A stretch of 64,000 nucleotides of DNA from OFTM10 sp964344055 (GCA_964344055.1 CAYFLT010000005.1:62001-126000); one strand, 5' to 3'. Counted from the first letter of the stretch, positions 9,353-18,800 are shown. Notes: generated by a model not told the origin, from the letters alone. A program made the numbers and translations.

Positions 9353-10993
9353 ATGGCCGAGTCGTACACGGCCGGGGCGGTCGACATCCCGCTGCTCGAA
9401 CAGACCATCGGCGCCAATCTCGCCGATACGGTCGCCGCGCACCCGGACCGGGAAGCGCTGGTCGTACCCCATCAGGGGATCCGCCAGACGTGGACGGAAT
9501 TCGCCGCCACCGTCGCCGAGGTGGCCAAGGGGCTGCTCGCCATGGGTGTCGAGAAGGGCGACCGGGTCGGCATGTGGAGCCCCAACTACGCCGAGTGGAC
9601 CTACACCCAGTACGCCACCGCGTTGGTTGGAGCAATCCAGGTCAACATCAACCCCGCCTATCGCACGAACGAGCTGGAGTACGCCCTACGCCAGTCCGGC
9701 TGCCGGCTGCTGGTCACTCGCTCCGAGTACCTGACGTCGGTGTATCGGGACATGGTCGAGGAGGTGGCGCCCGCGCTGCCGGACCTCGAGCGGGTCATCT
9801 ACTTCGACACCGACGACTGGGCGGGCCTTCTCGCAGCCGGAGGTTCCGTTTCGGATGCCGATCTCGAGGCGCGAGCCGCCTCGCTCGCACCCGAGGATCC
9901 GATCAACATCCAGTACACGTCGGGCACGACGGGCTTTCCCAAGGGCGCCACCCTCAGCCACCGCAGTATCCTGAACAACGCGCGGATGGTGGGTGACTCG
10001 TGCGCCTACACCCCAGAGGACCGGGTCTGTATCCCGGTGCCCTTCTACCACTGCTTCGGAATGGTGATGGGCAACCTGGCGTGCTCGGTGTTCGGCGCCA
10101 CGATGGTGGTCCCGTGCCCGACCTTCGATCCCGAGGCGGTCCTGAAGACGCTCGAGGCCGAGCGCTGCACGTCCCTCTACGGCGTGCCGACGATGTTCGT
10201 CGCCGAGCTCGGGCATCCCGATTTGGGTGATTTCGACCTGTCCCATCTCCGCACCGGGATCATGGCCGGCTCCCCGTGTCCGATCGAGGTCATGCGGCGG
10301 GTCATCGACGAGATGAACATGAGTCAGGTCACGATCGCCTACGGCATGACCGAGACGTCGCCCGTGTCCACCCAGACCAGCACCGACGATTCGGTGAAAC
10401 ACCGGGTGTCGACGGTGCGGCGGGTACTTCCCCACGTCGAATCGAAGATCGTCGACCCCGACACCGGCGAGGTCGTACCCCGAGGCTCAGAGGGCGAGTA
10501 CTGCACCCGGGGCTTCCACGTGATGCTCGGCTACTGGGACGAGCCAGAGAAGACCGCCGATGCCATCGACGGCGACGGGTGGATGCACTCCGGTGACCTC
10601 GCCACCATGGATGACGGCGGGTACGTGAACATCGTCGGGCGGATCAAGGACATGATCATCCGCGGCGGGGAGAACGTGTACCCCCGCGAGATCGAGGAGT
10701 TCCTCTACACCCACCCCTCGGTGGTCGACGCCCAGGTGATCGGGGTGCCCGACTCCCGTTACGGCGAGGAGATCATGGCGTGGGTACAGCTCGCTGCCGG
10801 TGAGGAACTCACCGAGGACGAGCTGAAGGACTTCTGCAAGGGCAAGATCGCCCACTTCAAGATCCCCCGGTACGTGAAGTTCGTCTCGGAGTTCCCGATG
10901 ACGGTCACCGGCAAGGTCCGCAAGGTCGAGATGCGGGAGAAGTCCATCGCCGACCTCGGCCTCCACGACGCCGCCAACACCGAAACCGCGTAA
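9353..10993 (+). CDS. AMP-binding fatty acyl-CoA synthetase
   Basis: This 546-aa ligase activates a carboxylic acid through an acyl-adenylate to give an acyl-CoA. The P-loop YTSGTTGFPKGATLS, the AYGMTETSPV motif, GDLATMDDGGYVNIVGRIKDMI and the C-terminal catalytic Lys region TVTGKVRK are all present. An AGGAGGGGG ribosome-binding site precedes the ATG. It resembles medium/long-chain FadD-like ligases of the ACSF2 group. Divergent from the CBS-domain gene, it shares a 136-nt promoter region with it. Chain-length preference is not readable. Confidence 0.92.
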   Translation: MAESYTAGAVDIPLLEQTIGANLADTVAAHPDREALVVPHQGIRQTWTEFAATVAEVAKGLLAMGVEKGDRVGMWSPNYAEWTYTQYATALVGAIQVNINPAYRTNELEYALRQSGCRLLVTRSEYLTSVYRDMVEEVAPALPDLERVIYFDTDDWAGLLAAGGSVSDADLEARAASLAPEDPINIQYTSGTTGFPKGATLSHRSILNNARMVGDSCAYTPEDRVCIPVPFYHCFGMVMGNLACSVFGATMVVPCPTFDPEAVLKTLEAERCTSLYGVPTMFVAELGHPDLGDFDLSHLRTGIMAGSPCPIEVMRRVIDEMNMSQVTIAYGMTETSPVSTQTSTDDSVKHRVSTVRRVLPHVESKIVDPDTGEVVPRGSEGEYCTRGFHVMLGYWDEPEKTADAIDGDGWMHSGDLATMDDGGYVNIVGRIKDMIIRGGENVYPREIEEFLYTHPSVVDAQVIGVPDSRYGEEIMAWVQLAAGEELTEDELKDFCKGKIAHFKIPRYVKFVSEFPMTVTGKVRKVEMREKSIADLGLHDAANTETA

Positions 10994-11059
10994 ACCTCGG
11001 CTCGTCTCTGGCCAGCTTCGCCGCTGCATCTCCTACCACGCTCTGACGCTCCACCGGCA

Positions 11060-11074
11060 CAGTCCGTCGGACTG
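11060..11074. promoter_or_regulatory. 15-bp palindrome upstream of the molybdenum hydroxylase operon
   Basis: CAGTCCGTCGGACTG is a perfect palindrome with 7-bp arms around a central T, in the 128-nt gap before coxS. It could be an operator or part of a terminator for the acyl-CoA synthetase gene. No T-tract follows, which slightly favours an operator. Confidence 0.35.
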
Positions 11075-11121
11075 CGCGAGACTCGGCTTCCGGACACCTG
11101 AAGACGAGAACTGGGGGATTG

Positions 11122-11610
11122 GTGAGAGTAACGATCACGGTCAACGGCGAGGCCCACTCGAGTGAAGTGGAGCCTCGCACGCTGCTGGTGCATCACCTGA
11201 GAGACACACTCGGGCTCACCGGCACCAACATCGGTTGCGACACGTCGTCGTGTGGCGCATGCACGATCCTGATCGACGGCCAGTCGGCGAAATCGTGCAC
11301 GATGCTCGCCGTGCAGGCCGACGGCGCCGAGATCACGACCATCGAGGGCCTCGCCGCCACCGCCCAGGCCGACGGGACCGCCACGGGCGACAACAACTNN
11401 NNNNNNNNNNNNNNNNNNNNNNNNNNNNNNNNNNNNNNNNNNNNNNNNNNNNNNNNNNNNNNNNNNNNNNNNNNNNNNNNNNNNNNNNNNNNNNNNNNNN
11501 NNNNNNNNNNNNNNNNNNNNNNNNNNNNNGGCCTCGAAGGCAACCTCTGTCGCTGCACCGGCTACCACAACATCGTCAAAGCCGTCCTCACGGCAAAGGA
11601 GGGCATGTGA
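11122..11610 (+). CDS. coxS: [2Fe-2S] subunit of a molybdenum hydroxylase (CoxS-like)
   Basis: The small iron-sulfur subunit of a xanthine-dehydrogenase/CO-dehydrogenase family enzyme. The N-terminal plant-type [2Fe-2S] site is visible as CDTSSCGACTILIDG, and the C-terminal GLEGNLCRCTGYHNIVKAV belongs to the second cluster. The two remaining ligands should lie in a 131-N gap at 11399-11529, which keeps the frame and gives a normal length near 162 aa. I chose the GTG at 11122 over a TTG one codon earlier because it leaves some spacing to GGGGGA. The stop overlaps the start of the large subunit. Confidence 0.9.
   Translation: MRVTITVNGEAHSSEVEPRTLLVHHLRDTLGLTGTNIGCDTSSCGACTILIDGQSAKSCTMLAVQADGAEITTIEGLAATAQADGTATGDNNXXXXXXXXXXXXXXXXXXXXXXXXXXXXXXXXXXXXXXXXXXXXGLEGNLCRCTGYHNIVKAVLTAKEGM
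11399..11529. other. assembly gap (131 N) inside coxS
   Basis: An estimated-length gap. Both flanks read in one frame with 131 nt between them, and the resulting protein length fits the family, so the size estimate looks right. Confidence 0.95.
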
Positions 11611-13850
11611 TGAGCGCCATCGGAACTCCCATGCTCCGCAAGGAGGACGCCAAGCTCCTCACCGGTGAGGGCAAGTACGTCGACGACATCCAGGTCCAGG
11701 GTCAGCTCTGGATGGGCATGGTCCGAAGCCCGCATGCCAACGCCACCATCAACTCCATCGACGCCGTGGCCACCGACACGGCTCGCCACGTGGGCGACAT
11801 CGTGGCGGTGGTGCTGGCCGACAGTCGCTACGGCGCGGCCGATGCCGCTGAGCAGGTCGTGGTCGACTACGACGCCCAGCCCGCCGTCGCGTCGATCGCC
11901 GCGGCCCGGGACGGTGACGCCCTGGTCCACCCCGATCTCGGCACCAACAAGGCCTACACGTGGCCGCTCGTCCCCGACCCGGACGCGCTCGACGCGGCGT
12001 TCGCCAACGCGGCCCACACCGTGTCGGCCGACTTCGTGCAGCAGCGGCTGATTCCGGCGGCGATGGAGCCCCGCGGCGTGCTGGCCGTGCCGTCGCCCCA
12101 CGGTGGCGATGTCACCCTCTACAGCGCCACCCAGGTGCCCCACATCCTCAAGGTGATGATCGCGGCCACCACCGGCATTCCGGAGCAGAAGATCCGCGTC
12201 GTGGCGCCGGCAGTGGGCGGCGGCTTCGGCGCCAAGCTGAACGTCAACCCCGACGAGATCCTCGCGGTGACCCTTGCCAACGCGCTGGGTCGCCCCGTGC
12301 GTTGGACCGAATCGCGGTCCGAAGCAGCGGGGTCCACCCATCAGGGTCGTGGCCAGCTGCAGCACATCGAGCTGGCAGCCGATGCCGACGGGAAGCTCCA
12401 GGGCGTGCGCGTCCACCTCGACGCCGACATGGGCGCCTACATGATGCTCATCACACCCGGCGTCCCGCTGCTGGGAGGATTCCTCTACACCGGCGTCTAC
12501 GACGTGCCGGCGTTCGGCTTCACCTGTAGCGGCTACTTCACCAACATGACTCCCACCGACGCCTACCGGGGCGCCGGTCGGCCCGAGGCCAGCTACGCGA
12601 TCGAGCGGGCGATGGACCTGCTCGCCGCCGAGGTCGGGGTCGGACCCGACGAGATCCGACGCCGGAACTACATCAACGGGGGCGAGGCGTTCGAGAACTT
12701 CGAAGCCGCGTCCACCCTGGTGTTCGACTCCGGCAACTACTCGCCGAACCTCGACCGGGCGCTCGAACTGGCCGGCTACGACGATCTCCGGGCCGAGCAG
12801 GCCCGGCGGCGCGACACCGGTGAGGGCAAGCAGCTCGGCATCGGCATGTGCACCTACGTCGAGATCTGTGGCCTCGCTCCGTCCCGGGCCCTCGGGGGCC
12901 TCGGCTTCGGCTCGGGTGGATGGGAGCACGCCACTGTGCGCCTGCTGCCCACCGGCAAGGTCGAGGTGGTCTCCGGTTCCACGCCTCACGGCCAGGGTCA
13001 CGAGACGGCGTGGTCCCAGATCATCGCCGACAAGCTCGGTGTGCCGGCCGAGGACGTCACGGTCCTGCACTCGGACACAGCGCTCAGCCCGCTCGGGCTC
13101 GACACCTACGGGTCTCGCTCGCTGGCGGTCGGTGGCATCGCGATCGCGATGGCAGCCGACAAGATCATCGAGAAGGCCCGCCTCATCGCCGCCCACCAGT
13201 TCGAGGCAGCGGCTGAGGACGTCCAGTTCGAGAACGGGGCGTTCTCGGTGGCGGGGTCGCCGTCGAACGTGATCGCGATCCAGGAGATCGGTTTCGCGGC
13301 ATTCACCGCGCACGACCTCCCCGACGGCATGGAGCCGAACATGCAGGAGCAGGTCACCTTCGATCCGCCCAACTTCGCCTTCCCGTTCGGCACGCATGTG
13401 GCCGTCGTCGAGGTGGACGAGGACACCGGTGGTGTCGAGCTGATCGACTACATCGCGGTGGACGACTGTGGCACCCAGGTCAACCCACTCATCGTGGAGG
13501 GCCAGGTCCACGGTGGGATCGTGCAGGGTGTCGCCCAGGCGCTCTACGAGGAAGCGATCTACGACGAGGACGGCAACATCACCAACCCGTCGATGATGGA
13601 CTATCTCGTGCCGTCGCCCACCGAGGTGCCGAGCATGAAGCTCGACTCGACGACGACGCCGAGCACATCCAATCCGCTCGGGGTGAAGGGCGTCGGCGAG
13701 GCCGGCACCATCGGCTCGGCGGCCGCGGTCATCAACGCGGTTTGTGACGCCCTGTCGCCGCACGGTGTCACGGACATCCAGATGCCCGCCACCCCCCAGC
13801 GGGTCTGGGAAGCGATCAGAGCCGGCAACGGAGCGGGAGGTGCAGCATGA
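11610..13850 (+). CDS. coxL: molybdopterin subunit, form II CO-dehydrogenase-like (CoxL), apparent internal deletion
   Basis: This 746-aa large subunit holds the Mo-cofactor. The active-site loop reads AYRGAGR (residues 318-324), the form II signature, and not the AYXCSFR loop of genuine CO dehydrogenases. The active-site Glu region GVKGVGEAGTIGS is near the C-terminus, and GGGFGAKLN is a Moco-contact motif. Relatives carry about 50 extra residues between SPHANATINSID and ARHVGDIVAVV, which are missing in frame here around residue 52. The substrate is probably an aldehyde, heterocycle or other carbon compound. Starts in a TGATG overlap with coxS. Confidence 0.88.
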   Translation: MSAIGTPMLRKEDAKLLTGEGKYVDDIQVQGQLWMGMVRSPHANATINSIDAVATDTARHVGDIVAVVLADSRYGAADAAEQVVVDYDAQPAVASIAAARDGDALVHPDLGTNKAYTWPLVPDPDALDAAFANAAHTVSADFVQQRLIPAAMEPRGVLAVPSPHGGDVTLYSATQVPHILKVMIAATTGIPEQKIRVVAPAVGGGFGAKLNVNPDEILAVTLANALGRPVRWTESRSEAAGSTHQGRGQLQHIELAADADGKLQGVRVHLDADMGAYMMLITPGVPLLGGFLYTGVYDVPAFGFTCSGYFTNMTPTDAYRGAGRPEASYAIERAMDLLAAEVGVGPDEIRRRNYINGGEAFENFEAASTLVFDSGNYSPNLDRALELAGYDDLRAEQARRRDTGEGKQLGIGMCTYVEICGLAPSRALGGLGFGSGGWEHATVRLLPTGKVEVVSGSTPHGQGHETAWSQIIADKLGVPAEDVTVLHSDTALSPLGLDTYGSRSLAVGGIAIAMAADKIIEKARLIAAHQFEAAAEDVQFENGAFSVAGSPSNVIAIQEIGFAAFTAHDLPDGMEPNMQEQVTFDPPNFAFPFGTHVAVVEVDEDTGGVELIDYIAVDDCGTQVNPLIVEGQVHGGIVQGVAQALYEEAIYDEDGNITNPSMMDYLVPSPTEVPSMKLDSTTTPSTSNPLGVKGVGEAGTIGSAAAVINAVCDALSPHGVTDIQMPATPQRVWEAIRAGNGAGGAA

Positions 13851-14659
13851 TTCCGGCACCCGTCGAATACACCAGGGCCGGTTCGGCCGAAGAGGCGATC
13901 TCACTGCTCGTCGAGCACGGCGACGAAGCCAAGCTCCTCGCCGGTGGTCACTCGCTGATCCCGATGATGAAGTTCCGGTTGGCCACGCCGGCTCAGCTGG
14001 TCGACGTCGGCCACATCGACGAGCTCCGCTACATCCGAGCCGACAACGGCCAGGTGGCCATCGGCGCCGGCACTCGGCACACCGAACTCGAACACAGTGA
14101 CGTTCTGGGCGCGGCGTGTCCTCTGCTCCAGCACGTGGCGTCCAAGGTCGGCGATCCGCAGGTTCGTCACCGGGGGACGCTGGGCGGCACGCTTGCCCAC
14201 GCCGACCCCGCGTCGGACCTACCGGCGGCGGTTCTCGCCCTCGGCGGCACGTTGGTCGCCCAGGGACCGAACGGTCAACGGGAGATCTCGGCCACCGAGT
14301 TCTTCAGCGGCTACTTCGAGTCGGTGCTGGCCGACGACGAGATTCTCGTCGAGGTGCGGGTCCCTGCCGACACCGGCGGATGGAGCTTCCAGAAGTTCAA
14401 CCGCCGCGCCCAGGACTGGGCGATCGTCGGGGTCGTCGTGGCCGATGGGGGATCCGGCATCTCGCTCATCAACATGGGATCGACCCCGTTGCGGGCCGGC
14501 GCGGCGGAAGCGGCGCTGGCGGGCGGTGCGTCGATCGCCGACGCGGCGGCCGTCGCTGCGGACGGTGCATCGCCGATCGCCGACGCCAACGCGGACGTCG
14601 ACTACCGGAACCACCTCGCCCGGGTGCTGACTTCTCGTGGCTTGGAGGCAGCTCAGTAG
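13847..14659 (+). CDS. coxM: FAD-binding subunit of the molybdenum hydroxylase (CoxM-like)
   Basis: A 270-aa flavoprotein subunit passing electrons from the iron-sulfur clusters to an acceptor. The two FAD pyrophosphate motifs are clear: LAGGHSLIPMMKFR near residue 30 and TLGGTLAHADPASDLPA near residue 105. It overlaps coxL in an ATGA, so the operon order is S-L-M, the arrangement usual for form II enzymes. No maturation genes (coxD/E/F, coxG) are seen next to it. Confidence 0.92.
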   Translation: MIPAPVEYTRAGSAEEAISLLVEHGDEAKLLAGGHSLIPMMKFRLATPAQLVDVGHIDELRYIRADNGQVAIGAGTRHTELEHSDVLGAACPLLQHVASKVGDPQVRHRGTLGGTLAHADPASDLPAAVLALGGTLVAQGPNGQREISATEFFSGYFESVLADDEILVEVRVPADTGGWSFQKFNRRAQDWAIVGVVVADGGSGISLINMGSTPLRAGAAEAALAGGASIADAAAVAADGASPIADANADVDYRNHLARVLTSRGLEAAQ

Positions 14660-14669
14660 TCTGCGCGAC

Positions 14670-15482
14670 ATGACTGAGATGCCGGCCGGGCTCTTCGCCC
14701 GAGAGTCCGGCCGGTACGTCCCCGACCCGATCTGTGCAGGCCCGTGGGACGCCGGCGCCATGCACGGCGGCCCTCCGACCGCGCTCTTCGGCCGGACCGT
14801 CGTCGACCACGAGGCCGACCCTGGCGACTGGCACCTGTCGCGTCTCACCGTCGAGCTGGTCCGCCCGATTCCGATCGCACCGCTGGCCATCGAGCTCGAG
14901 CTGGTGCGGCCGGGCCGGCGGGTCCAGCTCGTCGACGCGGTCATGCGCACGACCGAAGGTCTCGAGGTCGCGCTCGCCCGGGGCCTCCGCATCCGCCACG
15001 GCGACAACGGGCTCGACGAAGACCGGGTGGTCCACCCGGATCCCCCGCACGTGCCCGCTCCGGAAACCCAGGCGAAGATCAAGTACGACTACGACCGCCC
15101 GTTCGGGGAGTTCTTCCTCGGTGCTCTCGAGATCCGGCCCGTGGGTATCGACGCCTTCTCGTCGAAGGGGCCGGCCCAGGTCTGGTTCAAGCTCCTGATC
15201 CCGGTGCTCGCCGGGACGCCCATCCAGCCGCTCGATCGGGCGCTCACCGCGGCCGATTTCCCGAACGGGATCTCGAGGGTCGTGGATCCCGAGCACTTCC
15301 AGTTCATCAACCCGGATCTCACGGTGAATCTGCACCGGCACCCGGAAGGGGAGTGGGTGTTGCTCGACGGCATGTCCCATGTGCGTCGGGGCGGCTATGG
15401 CACGGCTCAGGCCGTGCTGTCGGATCGTTCGGGCCTGCTCGGCACGTCCGTGCAGAGCCTGCTGGTGGCCGCTGCCCGGTGA
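14670..15482 (+). CDS. TesB-like double-hotdog thioesterase family protein
   Basis: A 270-aa protein that looks like the acyl-CoA thioesterase family seen in actinobacteria. GPWDAGAMHGGPPTALFGRTV is the conserved first hotdog helix region and HLSRLTVELVRPIPIAPL the following strand pair. I chose the ATG at 14670, 11 nt after coxM, over an earlier start inside coxM. It is probably co-transcribed with coxSLM and the Nudix gene. Activity is inferred only from the fold. Confidence 0.75.
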   Translation: MTEMPAGLFARESGRYVPDPICAGPWDAGAMHGGPPTALFGRTVVDHEADPGDWHLSRLTVELVRPIPIAPLAIELELVRPGRRVQLVDAVMRTTEGLEVALARGLRIRHGDNGLDEDRVVHPDPPHVPAPETQAKIKYDYDRPFGEFFLGALEIRPVGIDAFSSKGPAQVWFKLLIPVLAGTPIQPLDRALTAADFPNGISRVVDPEHFQFINPDLTVNLHRHPEGEWVLLDGMSHVRRGGYGTAQAVLSDRSGLLGTSVQSLLVAAAR

Positions 15483-15940
15483 GCGAATCGGTCGGCCTGG
15501 CGCTCTGGCGGAGGAACGCAAGCGGCGACGTAGAGGTCCTCATCGGTCACATGGGCGGGCCGTTCTGGGCGAAGAAGCACGAGGGAGCGTGGTCGTTCCC
15601 CAAAGGGCTGGTGGAGGTCGATGACCGCGACCCTCTCGCGGTCGCCGAGCGGGAGTTCGCCGAGGAACTCGGGCGATCCGCGCCACCGGGTGAATCGGTC
15701 TCGCTGTCGTCGTCACGATCGGCGGGCAAACGGATCGAGATCCATGCCCGCGAAGGCGACTTCGATGCCGACTCCATCGAGTCGAACACCTTCGAACTCG
15801 AGTGGCCGCCGCGGTCGGGTCGGGTGCAACGGTTCCCGGAGATCGATCGGGCCGCATGGGTGAGCCTCGACGACGCCCGGCGGCTGCTCGCCAAGTCGCA
15901 GCGGGTTTTCGTCGACCGACTGTTCGATCTGACTAGCTGA
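15479..15940 (+). CDS. Nudix hydrolase
   Basis: A 153-aa Nudix protein starting at a GTG that overlaps the thioesterase stop (GTGA). The Nudix box is GLVEVDDRDPLAVAEREFAEELG. The REFAEELG core is intact, while the loop before it is one residue longer than the classic GX5EX7REUXEEXGU spacing. The PKG before the box is typical of the family. It hydrolyses some nucleoside-diphosphate-linked compound. Its last 8 nt overlap the convergent racemase gene. Confidence 0.85.
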   Translation: MSESVGLALWRRNASGDVEVLIGHMGGPFWAKKHEGAWSFPKGLVEVDDRDPLAVAEREFAEELGRSAPPGESVSLSSSRSAGKRIEIHAREGDFDADSIESNTFELEWPPRSGRVQRFPEIDRAAWVSLDDARRLLAKSQRVFVDRLFDLTS

Positions 15941-16625
15941 GGGCCCAGTCGACTGCGGCCTCGGCGTGAAGGCGGGTGGTCGGGAAATAGGGTACGTCGA
16001 CGTCCCCGGCGGTCACGAGCAGCTCGATCTCGGTGCAACCGGCGATCACGCCCTCCGCCCCGGCGCCGATCATCCGGTCGATGATCTCGAGGTAGCGCTC
16101 GCGCGACTCCGGCACGATCCGACCCAACACGAGCTCCTCGTAGATCACGCGGTGGATGTCGGCCCGCTCGACGTCGTCGGGCACCGCGACATCGAGGCCG
16201 TGGACCGTCTCGAGTCGGCCCCGGTAGAAGTCGTGTTCCATCGTGAAGCGGGTGCCGAGGAGGGCGACGGACCCGACGCCCCGAGCCGTGATCGCTGCGG
16301 CAGTGGCGTCGGCGATGTGCAGCAGCGGGATTTCGATCGCGGCCTGCACGTCGTCGGCCATACGGTGCATGGTGTTGGTGCAGATGACGAGACAGTCGGC
16401 ACCCCCTGCCTCGACCGATCGGGCTGCCGACACCAGCGCGGCGGTGGCGCCGTCCCAGTCGTCCGCGTGCTGCATCTGCTCGATCTCGTGGAAGTCGACC
16501 GAATACATGAGCGACTTCGCCGAGTGGGTCCCTCCGAGTCGATCCCTCACTGCCTCGTTGATGATCCGGTAGTACTCGACCGACGATTCCCAGCTCATGC
16601 CGCCGAGCAGCCCGATGGTGCGCAT
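15933..16625 (-). CDS. aspartate/glutamate racemase family protein
   Basis: A 230-aa PLP-independent racemase of the RacX/aspartate-racemase type. The start MRTIGLLGGMSWESSVEYYR is the family signature. The two catalytic thiols are Cys82 in CTNTMH and Cys197 in AGCTEIELL. It would interconvert D- and L-aspartate, glutamate or another amino acid. It stands alone on the minus strand and overlaps the Nudix gene by 8 nt at the 3' end. Confidence 0.9.
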   Translation of the reverse strand: MRTIGLLGGMSWESSVEYYRIINEAVRDRLGGTHSAKSLMYSVDFHEIEQMQHADDWDGATAALVSAARSVEAGGADCLVICTNTMHRMADDVQAAIEIPLLHIADATAAAITARGVGSVALLGTRFTMEHDFYRGRLETVHGLDVAVPDDVERADIHRVIYEELVLGRIVPESRERYLEIIDRMIGAGAEGVIAGCTEIELLVTAGDVDVPYFPTTRLHAEAAVDWALS

Positions 16626-16671
16626 ACCGGGAAGACTCTAGTTCTCGCCCGGTGGGCCTACGCTGCCGCCC

Positions 16672-17373
16672 GTGCAGCCGATACCCGCCCAGGCCGTGAT
16701 CTTCGACAAGGACGGCACCCTCCTCGACTTCCACGCCACCTGGGGGCCGAGTTTCGCGGCCCTGTTGCGGAACCTCTGTGGCGGCGACGAGGCCCTGCTG
16801 GAGGATCTCGCTCGCGCCATGGCCATCGACATCGATGCCGGACGGATCGACGAGGAATCCCCGCTCGTCGCCCAGAGCACCGGCGAGATCGCGGTGATCC
16901 TGGCTCCCCTGCTCGGTCGATCCGACGTGGCGACTCTGGCCGTCCAGGTCGACGAGATGGCCCGCCAGGAGTCCTCCCGGTTCGTCACCCCGATTGCGGG
17001 AGCCGCCGAGACCGTGACCGGAATCCGGTTGCTGGGCCTTCCGGTCGGGCTCGCCACCAACGACGCCGAGGCGACCGCGCGCGACCAGCTGGACGCGCTG
17101 GGGCTGGCTCCCGACTTCGACGTGGTGCTCGGCTACGACTCCGGGCACGGGGCCAAGCCGCACCCGGGGATGCTGCTCCACGCGGCCGACGCGCTCGGTG
17201 TGAACATCGAGTCGCTGGTCATGGTGGGTGACACCCCGACCGATGTGGGTGCCGCCGTCGCCGCGGGATGTCCCTGCGTGCTGATCGACCCGGATCGACG
17301 ATTCGGGACACCCGCCGATGTCGTCGTCGACTCCCTCGCCGAGGTCGCTGGAGTGATCCGCGCCATGGCGTGA
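16672..17373 (+). CDS. HAD-family phosphatase (phosphoglycolate phosphatase-like)
   Basis: A 233-aa HAD hydrolase with a GTG start. Motif I is DKDGTLLDF, in which Asp-x-Asp provides the nucleophile and acid. Motif II is the Thr in LATND, the Lys lies in GAKPHP and motif IV is VGDTPTDVGAA. A helical cap lies between motifs I and II, as in subclass IA. The substrate cannot be assigned from sequence. Confidence 0.88.
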   Translation: MQPIPAQAVIFDKDGTLLDFHATWGPSFAALLRNLCGGDEALLEDLARAMAIDIDAGRIDEESPLVAQSTGEIAVILAPLLGRSDVATLAVQVDEMARQESSRFVTPIAGAAETVTGIRLLGLPVGLATNDAEATARDQLDALGLAPDFDVVLGYDSGHGAKPHPGMLLHAADALGVNIESLVMVGDTPTDVGAAVAAGCPCVLIDPDRRFGTPADVVVDSLAEVAGVIRAMA

Positions 17374-17439
17374 GGCCACTCCTCGCGGTGGGACGCGCGT
17401 CTCGTTTCCCGACGTCGACCGATGTGGGAGGATCGCCCA

Positions 17440-18783
17440 ATGACCAGGGCGGGGCGATCGCTGTGGCTCGATGAACTCGAGGAGGAGGCGCCACGTCCGG
17501 CGCTCGCGGGTGACCGTGATGTCGACGTGGCCATCGTGGGCGCCGGGTACACGGGACTGTGGACGGCGTACTACCTGGCCCAGCTGGATCCCTCGTTGTC
17601 GATCCTCGTGATCGAACGTGAACACGTTGGATTCGGCGCATCCGGCCGCAACGGTGGTTGGGCTGTGGCCGAGCTCGCCGCCGGCCTCGACAAGTACGCG
17701 ACGCGTTCGTCGATGGACGAGGCGATCCGCCTGACCCGAGCGGTCTTCGGCACGGTCGACGAGATCGGCCGGGTCGTCGCCGAACACGACATCTCGTGTG
17801 GCTTCGCCAAGGGCGGCGTCATCCGGGTGGCCCGAAACGACGCCCAGCAGGCGCGGCAGGTCGCCGAGGTTCAGCACCACCATTCGCTTGGGTTCTCCGA
17901 GGACGACTTCCGGCTCCTCAGCGCTGATGACGCCCGATCGGTGTGCAATGCCACCGATGTTCGCAGCGGGATTCGGTTCGCCCACTGTGCGGCGGTCGAC
18001 CCGGCCCGCCTCGCCTTGGGTCTCGCCCGCGCGGCCGAGAGTCTCGGCGTGGAGATCGTCGAGGGCACCGCGGCCACCCGGATCGGTCCTCGCCGGGTCG
18101 ACACCGACCTCGGTGTGGTCCGGGCCGGCCACGTCGTACAGGCCACGGAGGGCTACACCCGGGATCTGGATGGTCAACGACGCCGCCTGCTGCCGCTCTA
18201 CTCCCGCATGGTGGCGACCGAGCCACTGCCGGGTGACGTCTGGGACGAGATCGGGTTGGCCGACCGCCCGACATTCTCCGACGACCGGTACATGGTCATC
18301 TACGGCCAGCGCACCGAGGACGGCCGCATTGCGTTCGGTGGGCGGGGAGTGCCGTACCTCTTCGGCTCGACCATCGACCCGGCGAGCGAATCCCGAGGTG
18401 AGTCACATCGGCTCGTGCACGATGCGCTGCTCCAACTGTTCCCGATCCTGAAGGATGTGGCGATCACCCATCAGTGGGGTGGTGTCATGGGGGTGCCGCG
18501 CGATTGGACGCCGTTCGTCCACCACGATCCGGCCGGGTTCTCGGCGGCAGGTGGCTACGTCGGCGAGGGTGTGGCGCCGTCGAACCTGGCGGGCCGCACT
18601 GTGGCCGAGCTCATCACCGGCACCGAGTCGGGCCCCATGCCGCGCCGCTGGGAGCCCGAGCCGCTTCGCTGGCTCGGGGTGCGGGGCAGCCGGTGGGTGA
18701 TGAGTCGAGCCGACGCGGCCGAAGACCGGGGCAAGTCCTCGAAGCTCGCACTGAAGCTCTCGCATTGGCTCCGCGGCAGCTGA
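17440..18783 (+). CDS. DadA/PuuB-type FAD-dependent amine or amino-acid oxidoreductase
   Basis: A 447-aa flavoprotein with the ADP-binding motif VDVAIVGAGYTGLWTAYYL near the N-terminus and a conserved GASGRNGGW segment that contacts FAD. This is the DAO superfamily subgroup that includes gamma-glutamylputrescine oxidase (PuuB/OrdL). I chose the ATG at 17440 because GGGAGG lies 8 nt upstream; an in-frame ATG at 17422 would add six residues. It converges on the trimethylamine-dehydrogenase-like gene, with a REP-like hairpin between them. Confidence 0.87.
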   Translation: MTRAGRSLWLDELEEEAPRPALAGDRDVDVAIVGAGYTGLWTAYYLAQLDPSLSILVIEREHVGFGASGRNGGWAVAELAAGLDKYATRSSMDEAIRLTRAVFGTVDEIGRVVAEHDISCGFAKGGVIRVARNDAQQARQVAEVQHHHSLGFSEDDFRLLSADDARSVCNATDVRSGIRFAHCAAVDPARLALGLARAAESLGVEIVEGTAATRIGPRRVDTDLGVVRAGHVVQATEGYTRDLDGQRRRLLPLYSRMVATEPLPGDVWDEIGLADRPTFSDDRYMVIYGQRTEDGRIAFGGRGVPYLFGSTIDPASESRGESHRLVHDALLQLFPILKDVAITHQWGGVMGVPRDWTPFVHHDPAGFSAAGGYVGEGVAPSNLAGRTVAELITGTESGPMPRRWEPEPLRWLGVRGSRWVMSRADAAEDRGKSSKLALKLSHWLRGS

Positions 18784-18800
18784 GGTCATCCGGCGGCGGG

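Noticed and set aside
11562..13904. 780-codon minus-strand open frame over coxL
   Set aside because: Antisense to coxL and of typical shadow composition (long runs of Val, Gly, Arg, His).
11122..14659. Genuine aerobic CO dehydrogenase
   Set aside because: The active-site loop is AYRGAGR (form II), not the AYXCSFR loop of true CO-oxidising enzymes, and no maturation genes lie nearby.
15547..18177. 876-codon minus-strand open frame
   Set aside because: It crosses the Nudix, HAD and FAD oxidase genes in antisense and shows no family features.
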